Notes under the pieces: generated by a model
The model's database searches: none
What the model saw: only the letters and a program-made list of their open reading frames with translations
What the model was told of the DNA's origin: nothing
Shown here: piece by piece, positions 1 to 7,789 of the stretch
How positions within the stretch are numbered: the stretch's first letter is position 1
How the letters are laid out: each line of letters begins with the position of its first letter
Source of the DNA: Zhongshania antarctica
GTDB lineage: Bacteria > Pseudomonadota > Gammaproteobacteria > Pseudomonadales > Spongiibacteraceae
DNA length: 64,000 bases
Reading direction: 5' to 3'
NCBI RefSeq assembly: GCF_014202945.1
Contig: NZ_JACHHW010000011.1
Location: 1-64,000, forward strand
Made by a program: the position numbers and the translations under genes

Positions 1-62
1 GGAAGCCAGCACTCAATCGATTTATGATTGAATTTGAAGACCGCTTAGCGGATTATATTTAA
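1..62 (+). CDS. Possible C-terminal end of an unknown island gene (partial)
   Basis: Read in frame from base 3, the plus strand encodes 19 residues (starting KPALNRFMIEFEDR, ending ADYI) and then a TAA stop at 60-62. The composition looks like an ordinary protein C-terminus. The gene would converge on the minus-strand gene that ends at 72. Only the tail is visible, so no function can be given, and it could be a chance open frame. Confidence 0.3.
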   Translation, partial: KPALNRFMIEFEDRLADYI

Positions 63-71
63 CCTTGGCAG

Positions 72-449
72 TTACACAGAATTATTTACAGGCTCCTGCT
101 TGGGGAAGTCGTGCACCGGTAGGTCAGTAAATCGATACAAATTGCATATCTTCGACATCCCGCCGATACCACCTTGCCGCGTTTGGGCGATTAAGCCCAT
201 ACGTTCGAGATTGCGAAGTGACTTCCACAATGTTGCTGACGAGCTCCATCCGCGATGTTTCATTTCTGAAAGCGTGGCATTGATATTGCCGTTATTAGTC
301 GACCGCAACTTAGCGCGTAAATCGGCATACAATGCTTTGTCAGAAAATGCCAAAACTCGCCAAGCTGGGCTATCGAGAACTGCAAGGGGGATGCGAATGT
401 GCGCAACTCCCTTCCAGTGTTCGTCGTATTGGCTAAACTTCCTGCTCAT
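72..449 (-). CDS. Island protein, winged-helix-like, unknown function
   Basis: The 125-residue product is small and basic. Its middle (about residues 30-105) reads like a winged helix: a segment on resting or switching off (LAFSDKALYADLRAKL), then helices with SEMKHRGWSSSATLWKSLRNLERMGLI and a possible wing. Such proteins are common next to AlpA and integrase genes in proteobacterial islands, where they are usually annotated as hypothetical or replication/regulatory proteins. The start ATG overlaps the stop of the upstream gene by four bases (ATGA), so the two are translationally coupled. DNA binding is inferred only. No catalytic motif is visible. Confidence 0.7.
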   Translation of the reverse strand: MSRKFSQYDEHWKGVAHIRIPLAVLDSPAWRVLAFSDKALYADLRAKLRSTNNGNINATLSEMKHRGWSSSATLWKSLRNLERMGLIAQTRQGGIGGMSKICNLYRFTDLPVHDFPKQEPVNNSV

Positions 450-628
450 TGCTTGGCTCCAAATTCCTCTAGGAGCCGTGTGGAGGTTATTTGCAGTTCA
501 CTTGCGTCTGGGTCGCCAAATTCGCCTAGCCCGTAAACTGCGCGCTTCTGTGCGTCGTCTGCGTTGTCGGCATATACAGTGATGGGGGTGGTGATTTCTT
601 GGCGGACTTCCACAATGTAGCGTCCCAT
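446..628 (-). CDS. Small island protein, unknown function
   Basis: The product is about 60 residues, beginning MGRYIVEVRQEITTPITVYA, with a predicted strand-rich N-terminal half and an acidic C-terminal half. I do not recognise a family. The start chosen (ATG at 626-628) overlaps the TAA of the upstream gene as TAATG, and its stop overlaps the next ATG. This tight coupling on both sides supports a real gene in a four-gene island operon. An upstream in-frame ATG at 655 would add nine residues but would lie inside the preceding gene. Confidence 0.6.
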   Translation of the reverse strand: MGRYIVEVRQEITTPITVYADNADDAQKRAVYGLGEFGDPDASELQITSTRLLEEFGAKQ

Positions 629-933
629 TATGCAGCCCTCCGTACTTTGTCCCATTGGCCAGAAAACAGCACGTAGCGTTTACAGGTATGGCGATTGCCT
701 TGAGCGTTCCTGTCGTGGGCGGGAATGGCCTGAATGTTGTAACCATAATTCCAGCGCAATTCATGAACCCTTGCTGCGGGCATCATAATATCGAGCTGTT
801 CTCTTATTTGGATTGTTGTTAGACCCTCGTTGCCCACTCTACGTAAGGCAATTAAAAGGCGTTGGCGTTGGTCGCTGCTAGCAGTAGAATTGGTGGTGTG
901 TAACTGGCTGCTCTTCGGGGTGGCCTTTTTCAT
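628..933 (-). CDS. Helix-turn-helix island protein
   Basis: The 101-residue product has a disordered, Ser/Thr-rich N-terminus (about 1-22), followed by a winged-helix pattern: LLIALRRVGNEGLTTIQIRE, then a second helix with MMPAARVHELRWNYGYNIQA. This pattern matches the small HTH proteins often found in proteobacterial prophages and islands, in which the conserved PAARVxELR helix follows the recognition region. It probably binds DNA in regulation or replication of the element. It lies 11 bp downstream of the AlpA-like gene in the same direction and is coupled by overlap to the next gene. The family assignment is from memory of the motif. Confidence 0.7.
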   Translation of the reverse strand: MKKATPKSSQLHTTNSTASSDQRQRLLIALRRVGNEGLTTIQIREQLDIMMPAARVHELRWNYGYNIQAIPAHDRNAQGNRHTCKRYVLFSGQWDKVRRAA

Positions 934-944
934 TGCTGCACCCT

Positions 945-1145
945 CTATACTGCGGACTTGCTAGCGGCAATGCGCTCAGCAATCCATTTATCAATACTGC
1001 TTGCGGGCCACGCAACTGTGCGACCGACGAGCCTGCATGGTTTCGGAAATTTGCCTTCGGCCATAAGTGCGTAAATTGTGCTGCGGGCTAGCCCAGTACG
1101 GGCTTCAATTTGTTTCCGGCGTAATAATGCTTCTTGTGTTTTCAT
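945..1145 (-). CDS. AlpA-family excisionase/transcriptional regulator
   Basis: The 66-residue protein is typical in length and sequence for the AlpA/MerR-like HTH group: an N-terminal LLRRKQIEARTGLARSTIYALM helix-turn-helix, a central FPKPCRLVGRTVAWPAS wing and a C-terminal DKWIAERIA helix. In phage P4-like and CP4-57-like elements AlpA proteins activate the integrase gene or act as excisionase. Here it is encoded in the same direction as the integrase and about 1.1 kb downstream of it, so it probably controls excision of the island. The family is clear. The regulatory target is inferred. Confidence 0.88.
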   Translation of the reverse strand: MKTQEALLRRKQIEARTGLARSTIYALMAEGKFPKPCRLVGRTVAWPASSIDKWIAERIAASKSAV

Positions 1146-1244
1146 ATCTAAGTAAAACCTCTGTGTGCTTGTGACTTCCGAGGTTTCATTAGAATTTATT
1201 TCTGTCTGTCTAAATGGAATATTCCGAAATCGGCGTAGAATATT

Positions 1245-2091
1245 CTATCCTGAGCTCTCAGATAGATACTTTGCTAAAGTTTTGGCAGTAACAGGCTCCT
1301 TAATTCCTTTCAAACTGAGGTGCCTAAGAATAGCCTCTGCGTCTTTCATGTGTTTTCCAGTCGCGCCGTCAATAAGGGCTGCGGATAGGGCGTTTATAGT
1401 GGCGAGGTATGCGTTTACGGTTTTTTTGTGCGGTAGCTTTTGGCTTATCTAAAGGTTCGCTTAGTGACTGAATAAAGTCCATGAGATTTGGCGGCTTTAC
1501 TCCCCATACGCAATCCTTCGGTAGGCCGCCGGCAGGGTAAAAGTTTTCGTAGTTTCGATAGTTTTCGTCTACTGGATAGTCAGAATTTTTGTTAAATGGA
1601 TTGTCGGCGAGATGTTCCTTGAGATTTGCCCATATTTTATCCTCCGGGCGGTAAAGTATGACATCTCCGTCTACATCGAAGAGCGTTAGCTCGGGACCTT
1701 TAGTTAATCGTAAATATTCGTACTCGACGTCTAGTCTTTCACATCCGTGCATCGATAAATCCCAGATGCCGTTAATCGACTTAACATTTTTCTCAAATAC
1801 TACTGCTTCATTTTCAGAGATAAACTTGCCATCAAATATCCTTAATGTGCTTTCTTTGTTGGACATTATTGCAGGGACGATAACGTCTTTGTAGGTAACT
1901 TCACTTGGAAGCACGCTATTCCCTAGTACCGCTGTGGCATGATTTACGAGGTTTACTGATAGGGTTAAATGTCCTTCCAGTGCAAATTGCAGTAGATCCG
2001 ATGTTTTTACCTTCTCTGAAATTATACTCGAAGCATAACTTGCAGCTTCGGTAAGTGTTAGCCAAGGTTTAAGCTTAAGTAGTTTGCTCAT
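1245..2091 (-). pseudogene. Unknown island protein, frameshifted in an A7 run
   Basis: The reading frame starts at ATG 2091 (MSKLLKLKPWLTLTEAASYA) and runs to a TGA at 1369-1371. From the A7 run at 1421-1427 (T7 on the plus strand) the current frame turns into a short basic tail. Moving to the +1 frame at that run gives 58 further residues (starting TVNAYLATINALSAALIDGA, ending LAKYLSESSG) with an ordinary helical composition and a stop at 1245-1247. The intact protein would be about 281 residues, with an N-terminal helix-turn-helix-like segment (TLTEAASYASS). I read this as one gene with a single-base insertion in a homopolymer, a sequencing error, or a site of slippage. I cannot give a function. 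Related unknown proteins accompany island integrases. Confidence 0.65.
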
Positions 2092-2216
2092 GCACGCCTT
2101 CTCACATTGTGCTCCTTCGGTGTTGCCGCCCCAGGCTGGTGAAGGTGTCCAGCTTGTCCCCCGTCGGGTAAGGGGCGGCAATTTATACTGAGTCGTTATC
2201 TTTGTTTATTTTTCAG

Positions 2217-3437
2217 CTACCCGCCAAATTTAGCGAGAATTACATTCCCATTTTGGGCTTGAATCTTGAGGCTATCAAGGTAGTCCGCCCAGGCTTGCAT
2301 CATTTTTTTCCGCTCCGGTAGGTGCGCTGTGCGGTTGTAGGCTCTCCCGTGAACGTCTTTCACCGCATGGGCTAGCTGGTGCTCGATCCAGTCAGGCCGA
2401 AAATGCAATTCTTCATCCAGTATTGTTCGCGCCATCGCTCTGAAACCATGCCCACACATTTCGTCTTTACCGATTCCCATGCGGCGCATTGCTGATAAAA
2501 CGGCGTTGTCACTCATTGGCCGTCTAAGGGTTCTGGCGCTAGGGAATACATACTCGCTGTTACAAGTTAGCGGTTGCAGCTCTCGCAGTATGTCGATTGC
2601 TTGTTTACACAGCGGCACAATATGGTCTGACTTGGTTTTGGTGACATAGTAGCGCCACTCAGCCTTGTCTAAATCAATTTCAGCCCATTTAGCCTTCCGT
2701 AATTCGCCGGGGCGCACAAAAGTAAGCGGAGCAAGGCGAATGGCTGCGTTTACAACAGCGGTTCCCTGATAGCCATCTAGGGCGTTTAGCAGAGGGCCGA
2801 CTAACTTAGGGTCAGTGATTGCGGATCGGTGTTTTTTGATTGGGTTGGCCAGCGCACCATTCAGGTCTTGGGCGGGATCGCGTTCACATCGACCTGTAGC
2901 CACGCCATAGCGGAATATTTGGCCGGCTATCTGCTTTGTGCGCTTGGCAGACTCAAGAGCGCCACGGCTTTCAATTTTTCGCAATACGGCGAGTAATTCG
3001 GGAGGTGTGATCTCATTGAGTGGGCGGGAGCCAAGGAAGGGGAATAAGTCCCGCTCCATCATTCGCTCAACTTTTGACCAATGATTTTCTGCCCAGATCG
3101 GTTTTTGTTTACTGAACCATTCTAAGGCGACAAGCTTGAAGCTGTTTGCCGCGGCGGTGGTGTTGGTGAGCTTAGTGATTTGTTTAAGCGCAGAGGGGTC
3201 TACGCCATTAGAGAGGTGTTGCCGAGCTTGTTCGCGAAGTTGGCGGGCCTTCTTTAGGGATGTGGCTGGGTAGACGCCAATAGAAAGCCGTTTTTCTTTT
3301 CCCCCAAAGCGATATTTCATGCGCCAGTATTTGCCGCCCTTGGGAGAGACTTCCAAGTACATGCCTTCGCCATCAGTTAGGCGATAGGGTTTGTCCTTGG
3401 GCTTGGCTAGTTTTACTGCGGGGTCTGTTAGGGGCAT
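2217..3437 (-). CDS. int: P4-type tyrosine integrase
   Basis: The 406-residue recombinase has the N-terminal DUF4102 arm-binding domain (about 1-90, with LTDGEGMYLEV and WRMKYRFGGKEKRLSIG), a SAM-like core-binding domain (about 100-190) and a catalytic domain. The catalytic residues are visible as Arg242 (TFVRPGEL), His330 and Arg333 (HGFRAMART), His357 (QLAHAV) and Tyr367 (GRAYNRT). It is therefore predicted to be active. The chosen start at 3437 gives the standard MPLTDPAVKLAKPKDKPYRL beginning. An in-frame ATG at 3542 would add 35 residues unlike the family and would cover the repeat-rich leader. The gene points away from ssrA, the presumed target. Confidence 0.95.
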   Translation of the reverse strand: MPLTDPAVKLAKPKDKPYRLTDGEGMYLEVSPKGGKYWRMKYRFGGKEKRLSIGVYPATSLKKARQLREQARQHLSNGVDPSALKQITKLTNTTAAANSFKLVALEWFSKQKPIWAENHWSKVERMMERDLFPFLGSRPLNEITPPELLAVLRKIESRGALESAKRTKQIAGQIFRYGVATGRCERDPAQDLNGALANPIKKHRSAITDPKLVGPLLNALDGYQGTAVVNAAIRLAPLTFVRPGELRKAKWAEIDLDKAEWRYYVTKTKSDHIVPLCKQAIDILRELQPLTCNSEYVFPSARTLRRPMSDNAVLSAMRRMGIGKDEMCGHGFRAMARTILDEELHFRPDWIEHQLAHAVKDVHGRAYNRTAHLPERKKMMQAWADYLDSLKIQAQNGNVILAKFGG

Positions 3438-3439
3438 CT

Positions 3440-3517
3440 GGGGGCACCTGTTTGGTGAAATCTGTTTATGCCCCCGATTGTGCCCCCACTTTGTACTGGA
3501 TTGCAATAGATGCCCCC
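3440..3517. promoter_or_regulatory. Cluster of TGCCCCC heptamers upstream of int
   Basis: Three direct copies of TGCCCCC begin at 3469, 3481 and 3511, and one inverted copy (GGGGGCA) lies at 3440-3446. The cluster fills the stretch between the integrase start and the ssrA terminator. Repeated short boxes next to a tyrosine-recombinase att core are what arm-type integrase or excisionase binding sites look like. They may also allow the integrase to repress its own promoter. The repeats are seen directly. The role is inferred. Confidence 0.45.
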
Positions 3518-3542
3518 AGACACCTATGGACGCTACAGACAC

Positions 3543-3568
3543 AAAAAACCCCAGATTTACTGGGGTTT
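3543..3568 (-). terminator. Intrinsic terminator of ssrA
   Basis: On the minus strand a 9-bp perfect stem (AAACCCCAG / CTGGGGTTT at 3546-3554 and 3560-3568) with a 5-base loop is followed by a run of six T. It lies 34 bases past the CCA end of tmRNA and would end that transcript. If the island integrated at the CCA end, this terminator would belong to the island. Confidence 0.85.
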
Positions 3569-3601
3569 CAGGCCTTCCTTGGTCTCCCTTGGAAGTATTT
3601 T

Positions 3602-3963
3602 TGGTGGAGCCGGCGGGAATTGAACCCGCGTCCGCCAGTCCGCTGCTTATGGCTCTTCACATGCTTGGTTTCCGTCAATTAATTTAGCCGCATACAGCCC
3701 GACGGGCAGGACGTAATTAGCGATTCTGATTAAGTGTTTCGCGGCTCGGTCTCAGACATACCTTACTCGCTAGCTTGTTCTATATGACAGTCGCGTCCCA
3801 TTTACAAGCATCTGGTAGCGACCGCTAACCGGGGTTTAAGCGGCTAGAGCGTAGTTGTCGTCGTTGGCAACTATTAGGTTTACAGCTTTGGATTAACGTG
3901 ATTGGCTGTCATCACGGCATGCACCAGAAGTTTTGTAACCGGCGTCGAATCCAAATCGGCCCC
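3602..3963 (-). ncRNA. ssrA: tmRNA (ssrA)
   Basis: tmRNA rescues stalled ribosomes by acting as a tRNA-Ala mimic and then as a short mRNA for a degradation tag. On the minus strand the gene begins GGGGCCGATTTGGATTCGAC at 3963 and ends with GGTTCAATTCCCGCCGGCTC plus CACCA at 3602, both hallmark one-piece tmRNA ends. The tag frame at 3868-3836 encodes ANDDNYALAA followed by TAA, very close to the gammaproteobacterial standard tag. The length of 362 nt is normal. Its partner smpB lies 5 kb away. The 3' end is the presumed island attachment site. Confidence 0.97.
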
Positions 3964-3972
3964 AGATTGGTG

Positions 3973-3978
3973 ATTGTA
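3973..3978 (-). promoter_or_regulatory. Putative -10 box of ssrA
   Basis: On the minus strand TACAAT lies 9 bases before the first base of mature tmRNA. No good -35 hexamer is visible at 16-18 bp, so this is a partial match only. tmRNA is also processed at its 5' end, so the true start could be further upstream. Confidence 0.35.
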
Positions 3979-3998
3979 CTCTTTTGGACTGTGTCCGG

Positions 3999-5510
3999 CT
4001 AGGATTGTTCACTGTGGTTTTGCTGGATGCTGAGTTTGATGTCTAAGCTTTTGTTGAGCAGTTCGGCTTCGTCTTCTAAGTCGGCGGCAATGAGGGGGTT
4101 GGCGAGCAGCCAGTCTTCGGGAATGTTTACGCAGAGTTTGTTGGCGTCTTTGCTGCTTAAGGTGATGTTGGCGGGGAGTTGTTTGGCCTGCCTGCGGCGA
4201 TAAAAAATGCAGGCTAAGCGCAACACGCAAACCAGTGGCCAGTCGGCGGTTACGCCGTAGCTGGGGTTGCCTACTGGTTTGGGTTTGCGGCGGTGGTTGG
4301 CCACCAAAAAGCTGAGGCGGGCTTGTTCTTGCCGAGAAAATCCGGGCATGTCGGCGTTGCCGAGTATATAGGCACCGTGTTTGTGGTAGCTGCCGTGGGC
4401 AATGGCGAGGCCGAGTTCGTGGAGCTGGGCGGCCCAGCGCAGCAGGGGGCCTGCCTCGGTGTCGGGGGTGGTGATGTGGTCGGCCACGGCGGGTAGCCAG
4501 CGCGCGCAGAGTTCGGCAATGCGGTTGCCCTGGGCCTCGTCAATGCTGTATTGGCTAATGAGTTGCTTAATGGTGTCTTCGCGCTTGTCGCGGTGGTGGA
4601 GGCGGCCAGCAAGGTCGTGCACAATACCTTCGCGAATGGCATAGGCGGAGACGTGTAAGCCGTCCATGCCGAGTTCTTCGAATAGGGCGTAGAGTACGGC
4701 AAAGCCCCCCACAAAGACGTCGCGGCGATCTTCGCTGAGGCCTTTTATATTCAAGTCGCGACTATTAGCTGCGTTAAGTACTTGGTTTTTGAGTTTTTCT
4801 AGGCCGTCGGCAGAGATATAGCCCGCTTCGCTGAGTTCTTGCTCGGCGAGAATTTTGCCAATGCTGCGAATGGTGCCAGAGGAGCCGACGGCTTCTTGCC
4901 AATGGCCACGAAAGGGTTCTACGTAGGGGCTGATCATTTGTCTGGCGGCATTTACCGCCTTTTTAAAGGATTTCTCGTTGATGTCGCCATTTTTGAAATA
5001 GCGCATACTGAAACTGACACAGCCCATGGGTAGGCTTTCGAGTTGGCGGGGGGTGTTATTGCCCACCACCAGTTCGGTTGAGCCGCCGCCGATATCGATA
5101 ACAAGGCGGTGCTTTTGTTCTGGGGCAAAATCGTTGGCCACGCCTAAATAGACGAGACGGGCCTCTTCGGTACCCGAGATAATATTAATGGGCAGGCCGA
5201 GCACGGCTTCGGCTTTGGCCATAAATTCAACAGCGTTGCTGGCGGCGCGCAGTGTGTTAGTACCCACTACGCGTATTTGGCGTCGAGGTACGCCGCGCAG
5301 GCGGTCGGCCATTTTGGCGAGGCTGTCGAGGGCGCGGTCTTGGGCTTCGTCGCTGAGGCGGCCGTCGTCGTCGAGACCAGCGGCTAATCTAACCATGTCT
5401 TTATGGCGGTCGATGACGCGAATTTTGTTGTCACTGAAGCTGGCAATAAGCAGATGAAAGCTATTAGAGCCGAGGTCGAGTGCCGCGTAAGAGTCGCTGT
5501 TTTGAGCCAT
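3999..5510 (-). CDS. ppx: Exopolyphosphatase (Ppx/GppA family)
   Basis: The 503-residue protein removes terminal phosphate from polyphosphate, and some family members hydrolyse pppGpp. The actin-like ATPase fold is shown by the N-terminal AALDLGSNSFHLLIA motif and by LVIDIGGGSTELVVG near residue 145, with MGCVSFSMRYF following. The C-terminal part (about 320-500) is the HD-like domain typical of long Ppx proteins (WAAQLHELGLAIAHGSYHKH). It is divergent from ppk1 with 158 bp between them, so synthesis and breakdown of polyphosphate are encoded together. Ppx and GppA are hard to separate by sequence. The neighbouring ppk favours Ppx. Confidence 0.93.
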   Translation of the reverse strand: MAQNSDSYAALDLGSNSFHLLIASFSDNKIRVIDRHKDMVRLAAGLDDDGRLSDEAQDRALDSLAKMADRLRGVPRRQIRVVGTNTLRAASNAVEFMAKAEAVLGLPINIISGTEEARLVYLGVANDFAPEQKHRLVIDIGGGSTELVVGNNTPRQLESLPMGCVSFSMRYFKNGDINEKSFKKAVNAARQMISPYVEPFRGHWQEAVGSSGTIRSIGKILAEQELSEAGYISADGLEKLKNQVLNAANSRDLNIKGLSEDRRDVFVGGFAVLYALFEELGMDGLHVSAYAIREGIVHDLAGRLHHRDKREDTIKQLISQYSIDEAQGNRIAELCARWLPAVADHITTPDTEAGPLLRWAAQLHELGLAIAHGSYHKHGAYILGNADMPGFSRQEQARLSFLVANHRRKPKPVGNPSYGVTADWPLVCVLRLACIFYRRRQAKQLPANITLSSKDANKLCVNIPEDWLLANPLIAADLEDEAELLNKSLDIKLSIQQNHSEQS

Positions 5511-5577
5511 GGTAGTATGAATTCCCTGTTGGCTGCACAGTGTATCGGCTGGGGGGCTTAAAATCGACTCTAGGCTT

Positions 5578-5595
5578 TTGTCATAAAAATGACAT
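5578..5595 (+). promoter_or_regulatory. Putative Pho box and ppk1 promoter
   Basis: TTGTCAT-AAAA-ATGACAT has the 7-4-7 layout of the PhoB box and matches 15 of 18 positions of the E. coli consensus. A -10-like TACACT at 5606-5611 follows after exactly 10 bp, the spacing of PhoB-activated promoters. The core is also a perfect inverted repeat (TGTCAT/ATGACA), so another dimeric regulator is possible. Being between ppx and ppk1, it fits phosphate control of polyphosphate synthesis. Confidence 0.5.
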
Positions 5596-5668
5596 GAGCG
5601 GTGGCTACACTAGCGTGTATTTTTTTTGCTACATTAATTTAAGGGACTAACAGAGGGGTAGGCAGGAC

Positions 5669-7777
5669 GTGGACAGTACGTGGGTTGCCAAAGAATTGAG
5701 CTGGTTGTCATTTAATGAGCGGGTATTGCAGGAGGCTGCCGACCCCTCGGTGCCAATTATTCAGCGTATTCGCTATTTGGGTATTTTCTCGAATAATTTA
5801 GATGAGTTTTTCCGAGTGCGGGTGGCAGATGTGCGGCGCTTGGCGGTGTTCTCTGCCGCGTCTAAGCAGGATGAGTACAAGGCGTTAATGGAGGAAATTC
5901 GTCAGAAGGTGCTGAAGCTGCAGCAGCGCTTTGATGTGGTGTATCGGGAAAATTTAAAAGAGCTGCGCCGTCGTAAAATTTACCTTATTAATGAAAAGCA
6001 GTTAGACGAGGCGCAAACAAACTATGTGCGCTCGTATTTTCACTCGCATATTCAGCAAGAACTCATTCCTATTATTCTTGACGATGCCAACCCGATCCCT
6101 GAATTGAATGAGTCGTCTATTTATCTTGCTATCCGTTTGGGTTATGAGTCGCAGACTCGCTTTGCACTGTTAGAAATTCCCACCTCGCGGCTAGATCGTT
6201 TTATTCGCATTCCTAGTCGCAAGGGTAAACGTGGCAAAGTACTGATTTCGTTAGAAAATATGATTCGGGTGTGTTTGCCGGAGGTGTTTAGGGGGATTTT
6301 TCCGCTGGAGACGGCCGATGCCTACACCATTAAGCTAACCCGTGACGCGGAGTTGGAACTGAGTGAAGAGGTTACTCACACCTTTGTAGAAAAAATGACC
6401 CAGAGCCTTAAACGCCGAAAAAAAGGCGACCCAGTGCGCTTTGTTTACGATGCGGCGATGCCTAATGATTTGTTAGATTATTTGGTCAAGCGCATGGGCT
6501 TGGGTAAATTAGACTCAATGATTCCCGGTGGTCGCTACCACAACTCCAAAGACTTTATGCGTTTTCCGAACTTAGGTCCGGCGTATTTAGATGCAAAGCC
6601 TTTGCCGACAATTCCGGTGCCGGTGATCGATCAGGCCGCCAATATTTTGAGTTGTCTGCGCGAGCAGGATATTTTGCTGTACTACCCTTACCACAGCTTT
6701 AATTACCTGACCGATTTACTGAAAACCGCCGCGATTGATCCGGCAGTTAAAAGTATTAAAGCAAGCTTATACCGGGTAGCGTCGAATTCTCATGTGGTTG
6801 ATGCGCTGCTTAATGCGGTGGCAAATCACAAAGAAGTCACCGTGGTAGTTGAGTTGCAGGCGCGTTTCGACGAAGAGGCGAATATCGCCTTGTCGCAGCG
6901 TTTAACCGACGGCGGTGTGAACGTTATTCTGGGTGTGCCGGGCTTAAAGGTGCACAGTAAATTGATTTCGATTGTGCGCCAAGAGGGCAGTGTGCAACGG
7001 TTTTACACCCATGTCGGCACGGGTAATTTCAATGAAAAGACGGCCACGGTGTACACCGATTTTAGTTTGCTGACCTACGATCAGGCGATTGGCGATGAAG
7101 TGGCTAAGGTTTTCGACTTTATTGCTTACAATTATAAGCGCCATGAGTTTAATCACTTAGGGGTGTCGCCACTCAATAGTCGCGAGCGCTTATTGGGCTT
7201 GGTTAAAACAGAAATACAAAATGCTAAGAAGGGCGATGAGTGTGGTATCACGCTTAAATGTAATAATCTGGTCGACCGCGAGTTAATTGATTTACTGTAC
7301 GAGGCCAGTGCGGCGGGTGTGCCGGTGCGTTTAATTGTGCGTGGTATGTGTTCGCTGGTACCGGGTTTGGCGGGTTTGAGTGAAAATATTGAAGCGATTA
7401 GCATTGTTGATGGTTTTTTAGAGCACCCCCGAGTGTATATTTTTCGGAATGCTGGCGAGCCGCGCTATTTTATTTCCTCGGCCGATTTAATGACGCGCAA
7501 TATCGATTTTCGGGTAGAGGTAACCTGCCCTATTTACAGCAAGCCCCTGCAAAAAATGTTGCAGTCGATCATCGACTTGCAGTGGGCCGACAATGTGAAG
7601 GCGCGGATTATTGATGCGTCGCAGAGCAATGGTTTTCGGGCACGGAAAAAGAGCGGTGGTAAAGTTCGCTCTCAAGGTTTAACTCACAAATTTCTCAGCA
7701 CGGGAAAACTGCCGCGCTTGGCGAAGTTGGACTACCGGCCTCGGGTAAGTAAGCCGAAGAAGAAACACAAAAAATAA
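5669..7777 (+). CDS. ppk1: Polyphosphate kinase 1
   Basis: PPK1 makes polyphosphate from the terminal phosphate of ATP at the inner face of the membrane. The 702-residue sequence has the N-terminal helical domain (KELSWLSFNERVLQEA), the head domain, and two phospholipase-D-like catalytic domains. The autophosphorylated histidine is His429 in LKVHSKL, and the second conserved histidine is His448 in FYTHVGTGNFNEKTA. KASLYRVASNS and ELQARFDEEANI are further signature segments. The C-terminus has a basic tail (SKPKKKHKK). It starts at a GTG with a purine-rich ribosome site (GAGGGGTAGG) just upstream. It pairs divergently with ppx. Confidence 0.96.
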   Translation: MDSTWVAKELSWLSFNERVLQEAADPSVPIIQRIRYLGIFSNNLDEFFRVRVADVRRLAVFSAASKQDEYKALMEEIRQKVLKLQQRFDVVYRENLKELRRRKIYLINEKQLDEAQTNYVRSYFHSHIQQELIPIILDDANPIPELNESSIYLAIRLGYESQTRFALLEIPTSRLDRFIRIPSRKGKRGKVLISLENMIRVCLPEVFRGIFPLETADAYTIKLTRDAELELSEEVTHTFVEKMTQSLKRRKKGDPVRFVYDAAMPNDLLDYLVKRMGLGKLDSMIPGGRYHNSKDFMRFPNLGPAYLDAKPLPTIPVPVIDQAANILSCLREQDILLYYPYHSFNYLTDLLKTAAIDPAVKSIKASLYRVASNSHVVDALLNAVANHKEVTVVVELQARFDEEANIALSQRLTDGGVNVILGVPGLKVHSKLISIVRQEGSVQRFYTHVGTGNFNEKTATVYTDFSLLTYDQAIGDEVAKVFDFIAYNYKRHEFNHLGVSPLNSRERLLGLVKTEIQNAKKGDECGITLKCNNLVDRELIDLLYEASAAGVPVRLIVRGMCSLVPGLAGLSENIEAISIVDGFLEHPRVYIFRNAGEPRYFISSADLMTRNIDFRVEVTCPIYSKPLQKMLQSIIDLQWADNVKARIIDASQSNGFRARKKSGGKVRSQGLTHKFLSTGKLPRLAKLDYRPRVSKPKKKHKK

Positions 7778-7789
7778 AGTGGCTAATCG

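Larger units (their letters stand above)
1..3602. mobile_element. End of an integrated genomic island at the ssrA 3' end
   Basis: A P4-type tyrosine integrase is transcribed away from the 3' end of the tmRNA gene and lies within about 170 bp of it. Behind it follow an AlpA-like regulator, small winged-helix proteins and unknown proteins, which is the usual content of P4-like satellites and ICE-type islands. The ssrA 3' end is a classic attachment site for integrases of this family. The chromosomal housekeeping genes start directly on the other side of ssrA. The junction is inferred to lie in the last bases of the tRNA-like domain near 3602-3625. The second att copy must be to the left of base 1, so the size and cargo of the island are unknown. 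Confidence 0.8.

Noticed and set aside
3437-3542. Longer start of the island integrase
   Set aside because: The additional 35 residues are encoded by the TGCCCCC-rich leader and are unlike the family N-terminus.
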